Source: Watersipora subatra
Lineage: Eukaryota; Bryozoa; Gymnolaemata; Cheilostomatida; Watersiporidae
Direction of reading: 5' to 3'
DNA: 64,000 nucleotides
Assembly (NCBI RefSeq): GCF_963576615.1
Contig: NC_088712.1
Span: 32,731,655 to 32,795,654 of the forward strand
Shown here: one piece after another, positions 55,601 to 64,000 of the stretch
Numbering within the stretch: the first letter of the stretch is position 1
Layout: every line of letters starts with the position of its first letter
The notes under the pieces: generated by a model
Told to the model about the DNA's origin: nothing
Database searches by the model: none
What the model saw: only the letters and a program-made list of their open reading frames with translations
Position numbers and translations under genes: made by a program

Positions 55601-58600
55601 GGAGAACAAGAGGGCTACTATAATAGATATAGCAGTACCCAATGTCTACAATATAGCCAGCAAAGAAAAGGTACAGAAATATCTCCCTCTCGGAGAAGAG
55701 ATTGAAAAATGCTGGAAAGTAAGAACAACTGTAATCCCAGTAGTCATTGGGGCACTGGGCGCAATAACACCAGCGCATAAAATGTGGCTTGCCCAAATAC
55801 CAACAACAATCAACTCAGGTAAGTTGCAAAAAGTGCGCTATTGGGAACAGCTAAGATCTTGAGGCGAGTGCTCAAACTCCCAGGTCTCTGGTAGGAGACC
55901 TGAGTTAGAGCAGAATTTACCACCCATACGGGGTATCCGGGGTGAGGAAACAATTTTTGTATATATATATATATATATATATGCTTTTCTGATATATATA
56001 TATATATATATACAAGTATATGTAAGTATATCTATATATACTTGTATATATATATACTTGTATAAGTATATACAAGTATATATATATATACTTGTATATA
56101 TATCCATACATATAATATATATGTAAATAACTAGAAATATCAGAAACATATATATATATATATATATATGTCTCTGATATATATATATACATACAAGTAT
56201 ATGTATATATATATATATATCCATACATATAATATATATGTAAATAACTAGAGTGTTGGAATAGGTTTATAGTCCTTATCTTTTCCCGCGGTGATATTTA
56301 TTTCTGGAATCAAAACAGGTCTTTTTCGTGCTTTTGCACTCTTGCATGCTTGCACCGGTGGATACACCATCAGTCACCTGAAGAGTTCAGAAGCACCAAA
56401 AAGACCTGTTCTGATTCCAAAGAGAAGCACCAACCTGAAAAAAGTTAAGTGCCATTAACCAAATTCAACACCATAATTAGTTATAACACTCCACACTTTT
56501 CAGAGTGTAGAGTGCTGTTAGCGGTATCCCTAACTACTTAACGATCGTAATATATACATACTAGGTTAATGCCCGGCATTGCACAGTAATAAAAAAGTTT
56601 TTGTGCAGAAAATGAGCAACATTATTTCACGGTATGGCGAGAAGGCTGTATGACCTAGTCGATAGCACACCTGTCTGCAGAACTGTGTTTCCAAGTTTAT
56701 TTCCAGTACAAAATGGTTTTCCGTTCCTAAAACTTGTTCGCTGTAACTGGACATGCAGACACACACTCACACTTTTATGTATGTGTTTGCAGATATGCAC
56801 AAGACTACACCGATTGTATGTACATGATAGTTTGTACAACTTTTATTATATAAATCTCAAAGTTTGTGTGTGATTCTGTGTGTCCAGCTACTTGTATCTG
56901 TATTAAAATCTTGTAATGAAGAATCCTTATTGCAGAAGATTTGATCTCAGAACCTTTCGTTTGCCAACCAAATATGTTACTAATTTAGGTACTATAGATT
57001 GATGGATCCATTGGGCGATATATGTCGCTATGTGGGTGAAAATATGCTACCGCTTTCCATTACGGCGCAACCTCATTTTATACTTGCTCTCATGGCTCTT
57101 ATTAGTAAGAGCCGTAGATGTCTTACTCCAATTAGCCATTGGCAATGTGCCAGGCTAATGGCAAGTAGCACGCAAATACATTACCTGTCATTGTTTATAA
57201 GCTGATTTTTAATACCCCTGCAACGCTGGGCATGCCGCTAGTTGTAATGTAATTCAGAAAAGCTGACAGGCACCAGCTCACAATTTTTGATTGTGGACAA
57301 TTCTACATCATGTCTGTACAATTCTACATCAAGTCTGTACAATTATTCTACATCATGTTTGTATGATTCTACATCCTGTCTGTATAATTCTACATCATGT
57401 ATGTACAATTCTACATCATGTCTGTACAATTCTACATCATGTCTGTACAATTCTACATCATTTCTGTACAATTCTACATCATGTCTGTACAATACGGTTT
57501 TCTCTATGCAGACTCTTTTTGTTAGTTTAGCTGATGATAAAGTCTTTCTATTCAATTCCCTGGCTATATATAGATATATGTACATATACTTGACAACATG
57601 TTATACATAACTGCATAACTTACCTTACAAACTTACCCTAATGCAAATATATGTACATATACTAGACAACATGTTATACATAACTGCATAACTTACCCTA
57701 CAAACTTACCCTAATGCAGATATATGTACATATACTAGACAACATGTTATACATAACTGCATAACTTACCCTACAAACGTACCCTAATGCAGATATATGT
57801 ACATATACTAGACAACATGTTATACATAACTGCATAACTTACCCTACAAACGTACCCTAATGCAGATATATGTACATATACTAGACAACATGTTGTACAT
57901 AACTCCATAACTTACCCTACAAGACAAAATTATTCACAGTTATATTTCACAAAAGTTGTCTAATCATGCATTTTTGTGGACTATCTTATTCGCAGAGGAA
58001 CACATGCGTGAATAAGCTGATCTGTGAATCCAGCTAGCAATAGAGTGTAAAATCTTCACATGCATATAGCTTTATGTATGATTTTTTATTCTATATGTAC
58101 TCGTATCTGCATTCGTATCTGCAATCGTATATGCATTCGTATCTGCATTCATATCTGCACTCATATCTGCATTCGTATCTGCATTCGTATCTGCAATCGT
58201 ATATGCATTCATATCTGCATTCGTATCTGCACTCGTATCTGCATTCGTATCTGCATTCGTATCTGCATTCGTATCTGTAATCGTATCTGTAATCGTATCT
58301 GCAATCGTATCTGCATTCGTATCTGCAATCATACATGCATTCGTACCTGCAAATCAAATCATATACATATAATTTTGTCTAAATCAAAATCATCATTGTC
58401 AATTTCATCAGCTTCAGTATTAGAAGTTGTTGGACGTGATTTCACTATGAAAAACTGCAAGAGCTTTGATGATGACTTGCTGAATTCTGAAGAAATTGTG
58501 ACAATTTTGAATAACTTTGTAAAGAATTGCAATGCATTAGCAATGGGCATATTTCTAACATAAGAAGCACTTCTCAGTTATATGCCATGATAGTCACAAA

Positions 58601-61600
58601 CAAACTTGTATAATCATGCTTGGATGGTAATAATTTGAAATACATGTTCTCAAACAAAATTAGCTGTAAAATCTTAACCACAGGCTCATTTATGTGCACT
58701 GAGAGTAGTATCATGTAAGAGTTGGTCCTATCAGCATCTCGTTATGTAAAATCTTTTTATGCTGAGTAATGGAGTATAGATATGCTGACCTTCATTACAG
58801 GGTGTGAAAGGAGAAAACTTGGTTTTGCTCACCTTGCATTATATAAACCCGGAGAGTTCCACAAAACCTGAGAGTAACATTTGCATCAGTCCGAAGTTGA
58901 ATCAGTGAGTACAATAACTAGTCTCACCCGGCAAATTGCATGTTGGAATTCCCATTAGACAATACTAGAAAAACTAGGTAACTGTTCATGTTTTATTTTT
59001 AATTCTATCGTTAAGCTAAGCGATTAAAAATTATTAAAACTTAATCCATTATCAAATGCAAATGGGAGTATTCAGCTGTTTTATCGTAATATATATAATT
59101 AACTTGAGATGTCAGCGTTACCTCACAAGCTAAAAAAATTACCTATTAAAAGGTTTTCTATAGATTAGCTAATGAGAACCAGAATTTTTATGGGCTTGTT
59201 CAGACAAAGACATTGTTGCCTATCAACATGATATAATACTTTCATATGTTCCTATGACAACCTTTGGAGTAAAGCACTGCTGAATCTCATGAAGCTTCAT
59301 TGTGCAAATTAGTGTAGTTTAGTAATGGCGGCTAGTAATGATATGAGTGATTCAGTGTGGTCAGAATGGGAAGATTTTGACTTTGAAGCTACAAAACAAA
59401 CACACGGTGATTCATACAATGGAGAAGATAGTGAGGAAGAACTAGATGACAATGAAGCAGTGCTAAGGAAGAGAGAACTAGAGCAACAGGCTGTATTTCA
59501 GTTGCTGGATGGTGACTTGAACTCAGAATTTGATTTCAAGGATGACACCAACTTTCATTTCATTCCAGCCTTTGATTACACACCCAGTAACATTGAACCT
59601 TCTCACACTCTCCCTTTAGACGCTAAACCTCTGGACTACTTGACATTATTCTACACAGATGAAATCTTGGATCAGGTAAGCTAAACAGTAAACATTGTAA
59701 AAAATTATAAACCTGTCACTAATCAGTAAAATTTGGATGTATGTTGTGCTCAAATGGATATTAAAAAATTATTTTGCATAATGTTGTTTGTGTGGGATGC
59801 ACTGTATAAAATATTTGTATGTACTTTTTATTGTACTGTTATGTGTGAGTATACTATAGGCCCTATGTACATTGTACTGTACATACATTTATTATACATC
59901 ATGCATACATGTACGTGTCCTTGCATGTCGTATATTAGACTTGTACTATAGTATTTTTCGCAGCTCTGTCGGATTGTAATTTCAGGATTTTTGTGTATCT
60001 TGTATCCAAAAATTATCAGATTTATATTCTCTGAAGCTACATGTGTGCATGGTTGGTACTGGCACTAGCCTAGCCAACAAAGAGGATTTGAATGATAGAA
60101 ACAATACCAATAATAGAACCTAGCTCTTTTGGTTGCACCAAAGAGTAACAGGTTGCACTAGATTATGGCAAACTGAATTATAACTCCACAATTATAACAA
60201 TGTAAACTACATGAATTATATTGTTGCATACACTGGAGATTACTTAAACAATATCTATTACAGCTCATTGTTTATGTTTTAGATATGCGAGTATACAAAC
60301 AGAAATGCTGACTACCGGAAAAGCAAGGATAGATTTCCATCAGGCTATGCTCTGTGGAGGAGATTGGATAGAGACGAGCTGAAAGCCTATTACGGCCTAC
60401 AAACTTTTACAGAGCAGCATCTGGTCACAGAGCCATAAAGTGGACTACTTGTTGCACATGCCAGGTCCTGGTTGTGTTTCCAGTGAGAATCGATACAAAC
60501 AGAATGCTATACTCCACTACTGTGATGAACTACAGTGGAACCTCAGTTTTCGAACGACTCGCAGTTCGAACAAATTGGAGTCCGAACAAAAAATTCGAGA
60601 AATTCTTGATTCGTAGTTCCAACAAAAATCGGAGTTCGAACGCCGGTACGACGCGTGAGTGCGTACGTGAAGGTGGGATGCTGAGCTACGTACGGGTGTA
60701 GATCGAAAAAAATGTATCCTAGGTGTATCCTAAAAAATCCTATTCATACTTCTTTTCTTTATCCTTTTTCTATTTTTACAGGTTCATGTTAGCGTAATCT
60801 TTCGTATGGAAGATTACGATAACGCGAACGTACGATTAGCCTGGGTTACATATATGTTTGTTATTTGTGTCTTCGCCCTTTTGCTTAACATTTTCTGAGA
60901 TATACATTGCTTTTTATGTGTTGGTCAGCATTTTAATGTGCAATTTCATGCATAAAATAATGTATAAAATACTAAAAAGGTGAACATTCAGGGTGTAAGA
61001 ACGGATTAAAACGATTTACATTATTTGTAATGGGAAAAATGATTTCGGTGTTCGAACAAATCGCTTTTCGAACAGGGTTTTGGAACGGATTATGGTCGAG
61101 AACTGGGGTTTTACTGTACTAGCAAAAGACAGAGAGGAACCAAAATACGACCGGATATTCTAGATCCGGAATCTCTCGACATACATGAAGAGACGATTCG
61201 AGATGCACTACAAGCCCGATCAGAATGTCTCTGTAGATGAGTGTATGATTCCGTTTGACGGACGGCTTGGGATGAAGCAGTACCACAAGGACAAGCCGGT
61301 GAAGTGGGGGGTGAAGGTATGGATGTTGTGTGATTCGGTTACAGGTTACAATTTCAACTTTGACATTTACTGCGAAAAGGATAGAGACTTTGAACACTTG
61401 GAGACTGTGGGGCTGGTTTCCGCAGTAATGTTGAAACTTTGTCAAAGCCTTTACGATAAAGGTCACATCGTTTACACTGACAGATTCTACACCTCACCTG
61501 CATTGCTACACTACCTGCGCCAGCTGCGACTTTCTGGCTGTGGCACTATGATGACCAACAGGAAAAACTTTCCTAAAATACTTATTAAAAAGAAGAAAGA

Positions 61601-63302
61601 CTGTGGCAAGCAGAGAACATCTGAATGGCTTCGGTGTAGTAAGACAGGCATGGTGGCTACTAGGTGGATGGACAATCAGCCGAGCGACTTCCTGAGCAAT
61701 GCACACCTGCCTGAACATGAAGAGTGCACCGTAGAAAGGATGAGCAAGGCTGGAGACAAGATCATAGTACCAGCCACTCCCAGTGGTAGAGATTACAACA
61801 AGTACATGGGAGGCATTGATCTCAATGACATTTTGAGTCGAATCGACCGTCTGAGGAAGTCCTACACGGAGATCGAGTGTAGATCTGTTATGTGGGCCAT
61901 GCTCAATGCATTTGTACTCTATAAAGACCGTCATCCCTCTACAGAGTTCCGAACATTCCAGTTAGATGTTATACATGAACTGATTGGAGGCTGACAGTAT
62001 GTCACAAAGAGACCGAAGCGACGGCTAGGTGATGGTATCAAAGTTGAACCTCCACTGGATTTCACCACCACTCACACCCCTATAGTTGACCCGTCTGGTT
62101 CTAACAGTCACAAGTGTTGCGTGTGTCAAGAGAAGTTCTGTCGGACAAAGCGATCTCATTAGGGTGCTCGATCTGTGAAAGCAATTTTCATGTGCAAAGA
62201 ATGTGATGTATACCTCTGCATCAAAAGAGATAGTAACTGTTGGACTGCTACCACAACCAAACTGAGTATTGGCGTTAGTCTGTTGTGGTATGTGTCACAA
62301 TTCATTATGTTTTTGTTGCAACCAGTGATCTACTGAACTATTTCACAGTACATATATGTTACCATATTATATTACCACATCTTTCAGACCTTTATTTTGT
62401 GTTTCTGTGAATAAATCAGCAATATTTTACATGGGTAAATTCAAAGTTTGTACAAATTTTCTAATATGACATGTTCACACAATTGTGCATTGATGAAAAA
62501 TAGACACAGCTCAAATTTGAAAGTACCATCATAACCGAAATTTTATAAGCTTCTCAAAAATTATAGCATGTATTGTAACAAAATTGAGTCCTATGAGAAA
62601 TGGCGCATTTAGTGAAAATTGGTAATTTGCTTGATTGTTGCTCAGGAATGCCTGCCTAACAATGATTACATAACATGCTAGCAGACCTGAAAGGGTTAAA
62701 CATGCAGATCTACCTACCTGTTGGGTTAATATATTCTTAAACATGCAGATCTACCTACCTGTTGGGTTAATATATTCTTAAACATGTGATCTATCTACCT
62801 GTTGGGTTAATATATTTGTAAACATGCAGATCTACCTACCTGTTGGGGTAATATATTCTTAAACATGCAGATCTACCTACCTGTTGTGTTAATATATTCT
62901 TAAACATGTGATCTATCTACCTGTTAGGCTAAAATATTCTTAAACATGCAGATCTACCTACCTTTTTGGGTTAATATATTCTTAAACATGTGATCTACCT
63001 ACCTGTTGGGTTAATATATTCTTAAACATGCTGATCTACCTACCTGTTGGGTTAATATATTCTTAAACATGCAGATCTACATGTACCTACCTACTGTCTT
63101 GGTTAGTTTTGGAACCAATTCATTCACACCAGTATTGCAGAGTATTTGGACAGAACATACAGTTTCCCACGATGACAAGCTCTAATGTGCCTCGCTATAT
63201 CACAGAACTGAAAGACTTCCTCACAGATCGTATTGGCATGCTTGACAATGGATTGGGGAAGCGAAAGGCATACCTGGAGGCCTTGCAGGAAAAGTTTGAA
63301 GG
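43603..63302 (+). CDS. BABAM2: BABAM2/BRE homologue, seven exons, 3' end outside window
   Basis: Exons: 43603-43703, 43960-44036, 44611-44702, 50137-50328, 52741-52818, 58801-58904 and 63141-63302. They join in frame to 268 codons plus two bases. All introns are GT-AG; the codon for Trp at the exon 2/3 junction is made by splicing. Diagnostic segments are [22 protein letters not shown] and FLPDLSDLD (compare human YPELPPDFIF, EFLPD), then the helix LYREYRKYQ and [19 protein letters not shown]. About 115 residues of the 383 in human BRE remain beyond the window. BRE is built of ubiquitin-E2-variant-like domains and joins BRCC36, BABAM1 and Abraxas in BRCA1-A (nuclear DNA repair) and BRISC (cytosolic) complexes, which remove K63-linked ubiquitin. 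ATG 43603 is preceded in frame by a stop at 43552; an extra upstream exon is possible since human BRE starts slightly earlier. Confidence 0.9.
44262..44535. repeat. 47-bp minisatellite, ~5.5 copies
   Basis: Unit TTGTTATAGATATAGCGGGT / CAAAAGCTGCATTGAGGAGTGATATTA, 47 bp, with single-base variants. It lies in BABAM2 intron 2, ending about 75 bp before exon 3. Confidence 0.93.
44703..45160. other. start of BABAM2 intron 3, nothing recognised
   Basis: Ordinary AT-rich intron sequence after a consensus donor GTAAGT at 44703. No repeat or coding motif. Confidence 0.5.
45255..45497. repeat. 21-bp minisatellite, 11 copies
   Basis: Nearly identical units of TCTGTCAGGATATATATGGGT in BABAM2 intron 3. 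The 21-bp period keeps frames open on both strands (YMGSVRI and YILTEPI heptapeptide repeats). Confidence 0.95.
45750..45960 (-). pseudogene. LINE reverse transcriptase fragment
   Basis: On the minus strand [22 protein letters not shown] matches the RT motif normally written as PLY-x-x-FIDLTKAFDTV, with the second catalytic-region Asp lost. It continues with GIWKALKMFGC-like text near 45800. It is in line with the endonuclease fragment at 46800-47290 and probably from the same copy. Confidence 0.55.
46200..46650. repeat. ~70-bp tandem repeat, ~6 copies
   Basis: Units contain CAGACCTTCCATATTTCTGC, TATATCTCCTGATGATACC and GGCCAGTACCTTATTTATTA. Starts fall at about 46291, 46361, 46432 and onward. 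It separates the two LINE pieces on the minus strand. Confidence 0.92.
46800..47290 (-). pseudogene. LINE apurinic-endonuclease fragment
   Basis: The minus strand keeps [19 protein letters not shown] followed by MIDDCNA, where GDFNA is expected in the endonuclease of APE-type LINEs. Further on EYNFININ and [14 protein letters not shown] correspond to the next conserved block. It is frameshifted. With the RT piece at 45750 it forms one decayed LINE in BABAM2 intron 3. Confidence 0.6.
47380..47768. repeat. 16-bp minisatellite (GAAGTTCTATATCTAG)n
   Basis: About 24 copies of GAAGTTCTATATCTAG with CTGG, AACTAG and CTTCAA variants. The last unit is followed by the inverted phrase CTAGATATAGAAGTTC. 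Confidence 0.93.
48290..48445 (-). mobile_element. tRNA-derived SINE
   Basis: Read on the minus strand from about 48440: GGCAGCCTTAGTTCAGTGG has a good A-box (TTAGTTCAGTGGTCAGG). About 40 bases later is TTGTTTGAATCAC, a B-box variant. These are the two internal Pol III promoter boxes in tRNA spacing. The tail continues toward 48200 with GGAAATCTAACCAAAAG. It is too long and altered to be a tRNA gene. Confidence 0.6.
48545..48740. repeat. degenerate ~21-bp minisatellite
   Basis: Units of GTCAAAACACTACATATGAG, diverged, about nine copies, BABAM2 intron 3. Confidence 0.8.
48920..49728. repeat. 50-bp minisatellite, ~16 copies
   Basis: Unit CAAATCATTTTAGATTGCTA / TAGGACAATATTAGACTTGCAAAGTTCTCT repeats exactly every 50 bp. 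Most copies differ only by GCAAAG/GCTAAG. This homogeneity suggests recent amplification. BABAM2 intron 3, about 400 bp before exon 4. Confidence 0.96.
49890..50118. repeat. ~26-bp minisatellite reaching exon 4
   Basis: GCCTTGAATACGTAGCAAAC with ATTATA or AGTATT linkers, eight or nine copies. It ends within about 20 bases of the BABAM2 exon 4 acceptor (CTGCAG at 50131-50136), so it occupies the usual polypyrimidine/branch region. Confidence 0.9.
50376..51695. mobile_element. 1.3-kb element with ~50-bp inverted ends
   Basis: The left end includes TTTTATCATATATTTCAGTA and CTTGGCTTTCGAATGAGCC; the right end carries the complements GGCTCATTCGAAAGCCAAG and ATTGAAATATATGATAAAA. The interior has no coding capacity (a GTGACGTCAC palindrome lies near 51540). 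Probably a non-autonomous DNA transposon in BABAM2 intron 4. No target duplication could be fixed. Confidence 0.65.
51713..51891. mobile_element. ~180-bp hairpin MITE
   Basis: The two halves are imperfect complements: TAGCTTGTAACAGGATGTT against AACATCTTGTCACAAGCTA, and GAGAAAAATGAGCTCAAAA against TTTTGAACTTATTTTTCTT. The arms extend to TTTAAC / GTTAAA. It could fold into one long stem. Confidence 0.65.
52890..52950. repeat. 61-bp inverted repeat, left arm
   Basis: Exact reverse complement of 54150-54210. It begins AGTCAATCCAAGCCATGG and ends GAAGGCAAACCAATCT. Each arm holds its own inner palindrome (GATTGGTTTGCCTTCTC / GAGAAGGCAAACCAATC). The pair flanks a (TA)n tract that carries a 1132-bp MITE. 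Confidence 0.92.
53607..53634. repeat. short hairpin inside the MITE
   Basis: GACGTTGATTC and GAATCAACGTC, 11-bp arms with a six-base loop. Confidence 0.8.
53649..53779. mobile_element. 131-bp fold-back MITE with 8-bp target duplication
   Basis: Starts CACGGGCTAGCTGGGT and ends ACCCGGCTAGCCCGTG. The whole element folds into a long stem through TTTTCGCCACGCACATAC and its complement. CTATTCAT flanks it at 53641-53648 and 53780-53787. An 8-bp duplication suggests a hAT-type mover. It is inserted in the larger TA-flanked MITE. Confidence 0.87.
54150..55965 (+). pseudogene. 5'-truncated LINE with restriction-like endonuclease
   Basis: Second long copy of the element at 12600-15784. RT motifs: LDYKKAYD-like text near 54210, [14 protein letters not shown] and the catalytic [10 protein letters not shown] (about 54515-54535), intact in this copy. 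A frameshift near 54630 moves to the next frame (54611-55324), and another near 55290 to the last (55116-55862). The zinc knuckle CGLC-X7-H-X4-C is intact near 55330-55390. The nuclease segment [20 protein letters not shown] is near 55580-55630. The 3' part ends GAGGAAACAATTTTT against (TA)n. It lacks the N-terminus and starts within a 61-bp inverted repeat. In BABAM2 intron 5. Confidence 0.87.
55950..56235. repeat. (TA)n-rich tract after LINE 3' end
   Basis: Long alternating TATATA with interspersed CAAGTATATG and TCTGATATATA phrases. The segment ATATCCATACATATAATATATATGTAAATAACTAGA occurs twice (about 56100 and 56218; phrase given as CATACATATAATATATATG). Open frames here are composed almost only of Tyr and Ile. 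Confidence 0.9.
56560..57242. mobile_element. 683-bp MITE/SINE-like composite
   Basis: Ends ACTAGGTTAATGCCCGGCATTGC and, inverted, ACTAGCGGCATGCCCAGCGTTGC (seen at the right as GCAACGCTGGGCATG...GCTAGT). Inside, 56650-56770 carries the SINE-like phrases: GACCTAGTCGATAGCAC (A-box-like), CCAAGTTTATTTCC, CCGTTCCTAAAACTTGTTCGC and GGACATGCAGACAC. The left-end phrase AGTAATAAAAAAGTTTTTG also occurs at 16100. No target duplication is obvious. Confidence 0.55.
57285..57497. repeat. 21-bp minisatellite, 10 copies
   Basis: TTCTACATCATGTCTGTACAA, with TTTGTATG and ATTATTC variants, BABAM2 intron 5. Confidence 0.94.
57570..57920. repeat. ~72-bp tandem repeat, ~5 copies
   Basis: Units contain GATATATGTACATATACTAG, ACAACATGTTATACATAACT, GCATAACTTACCCTAC and AAACGTACCCTAATGCA. 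Copies are nearly identical. Confidence 0.94.
58095..58355. repeat. 12-bp minisatellite (GCATTCGTATCT)n
   Basis: About 21 copies with TTC/ATC/CTC alternation. The period of 12 keeps four or more frames open. Confidence 0.94.
59325..62250 (+). pseudogene. piggyBac-type transposase gene, disrupted
   Basis: Exon 1 (59325-59675) is an acidic N-terminus ([23 protein letters not shown]). A GT-AG intron to 60283 follows; exon 2 continues in phase ([23 protein letters not shown]). A stop near 60436 and frameshifts follow. A 584-bp MITE (60533-61116) splits the gene. Beyond it comes the DDE domain (61185-61994): [18 protein letters not shown] with the first Asp, [12 protein letters not shown] with the second, and [11 protein letters not shown] with later conserved Asp residues. 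A TGA at 61992 is followed in the same frame by KRPKRRL and a Cys-rich tail ([18 protein letters not shown]) with another stop. piggyBac excises and inserts DNA at TTAA. Lying in BABAM2 intron 6 on the same strand, it is dead. Confidence 0.88.
60533..61116. mobile_element. 584-bp MITE, Tc1/mariner-Tigger type, inside piggyBac
   Basis: Left end CAGTGGAACCTCAGTTTTCGAAC, right end complementary with mismatches (GAACTGGGGTTTTACTG; phrases given). TA at both borders (60531-60532, 61117-61118). Repeated GTTCGAAC-type phrases lie near both ends. Removing it with one TA rejoins the piggyBac frame, which shows that the transposase was intact at that site when the MITE landed. Confidence 0.88.
62694..63090. 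repeat. 41-bp minisatellite, ~9 copies
   Basis: AACATGCAGATCTACCTACC / TGTTGGGTTAATATATTCTTA, with a short variant lacking CA. It ends about 50 bp before BABAM2 exon 7. Confidence 0.94.
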
Positions 63303-63367
63303 GTATTTTAGGATATCTTTTAGTTCCTATGCTAGCTCTACTTTTGATGTAGTTGGTTCAACAATGA

Positions 63368-63685
63368 TTACGTTACACGGCTGGTTATGTTACATGGCTG
63401 GTTATGTTACATGCCTGGTTATGTTGCATGGCTGGTTATGTTACATGCCTGGTTATGTTGAACAGCTGGTTATGTTACATGCCTGGTTATGTTGCACGGC
63501 TGGTTATGTTACATGCCTGGTTATGTTGCATGGCTGGTTATGTTACATGCCTGGTTATGTTGCATGGCTGGTTATGTTACACGACTGGTTACGTTACACG
63601 ACTGATTATGTTACACGACTGGTTATGTTGCACGGCTGGTTACGTTACATGACTGATTATGTTACGCGCTGGTTGTTTACATGTT
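63368..63685. repeat. 18-bp minisatellite, ~17 copies
   Basis: Alternating GGTTATGTTACATGCCTG and GGTTATGTTGCATGGCTG units directly after exon 7 of BABAM2. The frame stays open into the intron and would give CLVMLHGWLCYM-like repeats if read through; the GT donor at 63303 argues that it is intronic. Confidence 0.93.
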
Positions 63686-63743
63686 CTCAGAGTCATCCAC
63701 CTAATGATTCTTTTCACATAAAAAAATGTGGCACTTTTTAAAA

Positions 63744-63841
63744 TACAGTGGAACCTTAGCACACAAATTTAATTTGTTCCATTACTATCTCTGTATATCA
63801 AAGAAGATTGTAGTTCAAAGCGTTTTCCCCATTTAAAATGA
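63744..63841 (+). mobile_element. left end of a Tigger-like MITE
   Basis: TACAGTGGAACCTTAGCACAC followed by AATTTGTTCCATTAC, the same end type as the MITE at 60533. The other end is not identified. Confidence 0.5.
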
Positions 63842-63935
63842 TGGTACCAAGTTCAAATCCAGGATGAAACGAATTTTTCGTTCCTCAAACTTTATCGCTA
63901 TAACTGTTTAACAGACGGATGACAAACAAACACTG
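63842..63935 (+). mobile_element. SINE-like dispersed repeat, last copy
   Basis: ACCAAGTTCAAATCCAGG has the best B-box of the family. It is followed by TTCGTTCCTCAAACTTTATCG, CTATAACTG and CAGACGGATGACAAAC, the shared order of phrases. Confidence 0.45.
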
Positions 63936-63938
63936 AGT

Positions 63939-64000
63939 TTTATATATTCATGTATATAAATATATATAATTATATGTATATAAATATATGTATATAAATA
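63939..64000. repeat. TATATAAATA microsatellite at window end
   Basis: Repeats of ATGTATATAAATATAT run to the right edge. Confidence 0.85.

Noticed and set aside
55838..56228. Tyr/Ile-rich frames of about 100-128 codons
   Set aside because: Translation of (TA)n DNA; no information content.
58060..58563. Cys/Ile-rich 167-codon frame that might look like a toxin-like or keratin-like peptide
   Set aside because: Product of a 12-bp array read in one of several open frames; no signal peptide or conserved spacing beyond the repeat.
59325..61994. Domesticated piggyBac-derived host gene
   Set aside because: Frameshifts, stop codons and a MITE in the coding sequence show it is a dead transposon copy.
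63109..63741. 210-codon frame joining BABAM2 exon 7 to a Trp/Leu/Tyr-rich tail
   Set aside because: The tail is read-through into an 18-bp minisatellite. A GT donor at 63303 and the position in the BRE alignment put the exon end before it.

Overview
This is nuclear DNA from an animal, very probably a marine invertebrate. The evidence is AT-rich sequence, two conserved metazoan genes with GT-AG introns, several classes of eukaryotic transposon, and an extraordinary load of minisatellites. There is no sign of bacterial gene organisation. The mix of Ty3/mag-like LTR elements, restriction-like-endonuclease LINEs, piggyBac and many MITEs fits a mollusc, bryozoan or other lophotrochozoan, but the species cannot be fixed from the window alone. 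Two host genes can be assembled exon by exon. On the minus strand, from 40588 down to 26075, is a complete 8-exon gene for a 303-residue mitochondrial carrier of the SLC25A45/47/48 type. On the plus strand, from 43603 to beyond the right edge, are seven exons (268 codons) of a BABAM2/BRE homologue, the scaffold subunit of the BRCA1-A and BRISC K63-deubiquitinase complexes. The two genes are divergent with about 3 kb between their start codons. Nearly all of both loci is intron, filled by repeats. Layout: 1-2 kb, anonymous DNA with a 9-bp minisatellite; 2.0-9.2 kb, a large fold-back element whose left arm carries an intact Ty3-type LTR retrotransposon (identical LTRs, 5-bp target duplication); 9.2-11.2 kb, a decayed LINE with perfect palindromes and a TTAA-bounded fold-back element; 12.6-16.1 kb, a decayed LINE with a restriction-like endonuclease, abutting a second 3' end head-to-head; 16.3-20.6 kb, a second LTR retrotransposon with nonsense codons; 22.0-23.2 kb, a mag-like gag/protease relic; 26.1-40.6 kb, the carrier gene, with a mag-like RT/RNase H/integrase relic and six or more minisatellites in its introns; 41-43.6 kb, intergenic DNA with MITEs; 43.6-64 kb, BABAM2, whose introns hold further minisatellites, LINE, SINE and MITE copies, and a dead piggyBac gene split by a MITE. 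The most interesting unexplained signal is a 40-42-bp perfect-palindrome element seen in two clean copies and one rearranged copy. Each copy is flanked by a 7-bp direct repeat, and one copy has its empty site preserved in the opposite arm of the fold-back element. Its size is near the lower limit for anything that behaves like an inserted mobile element.
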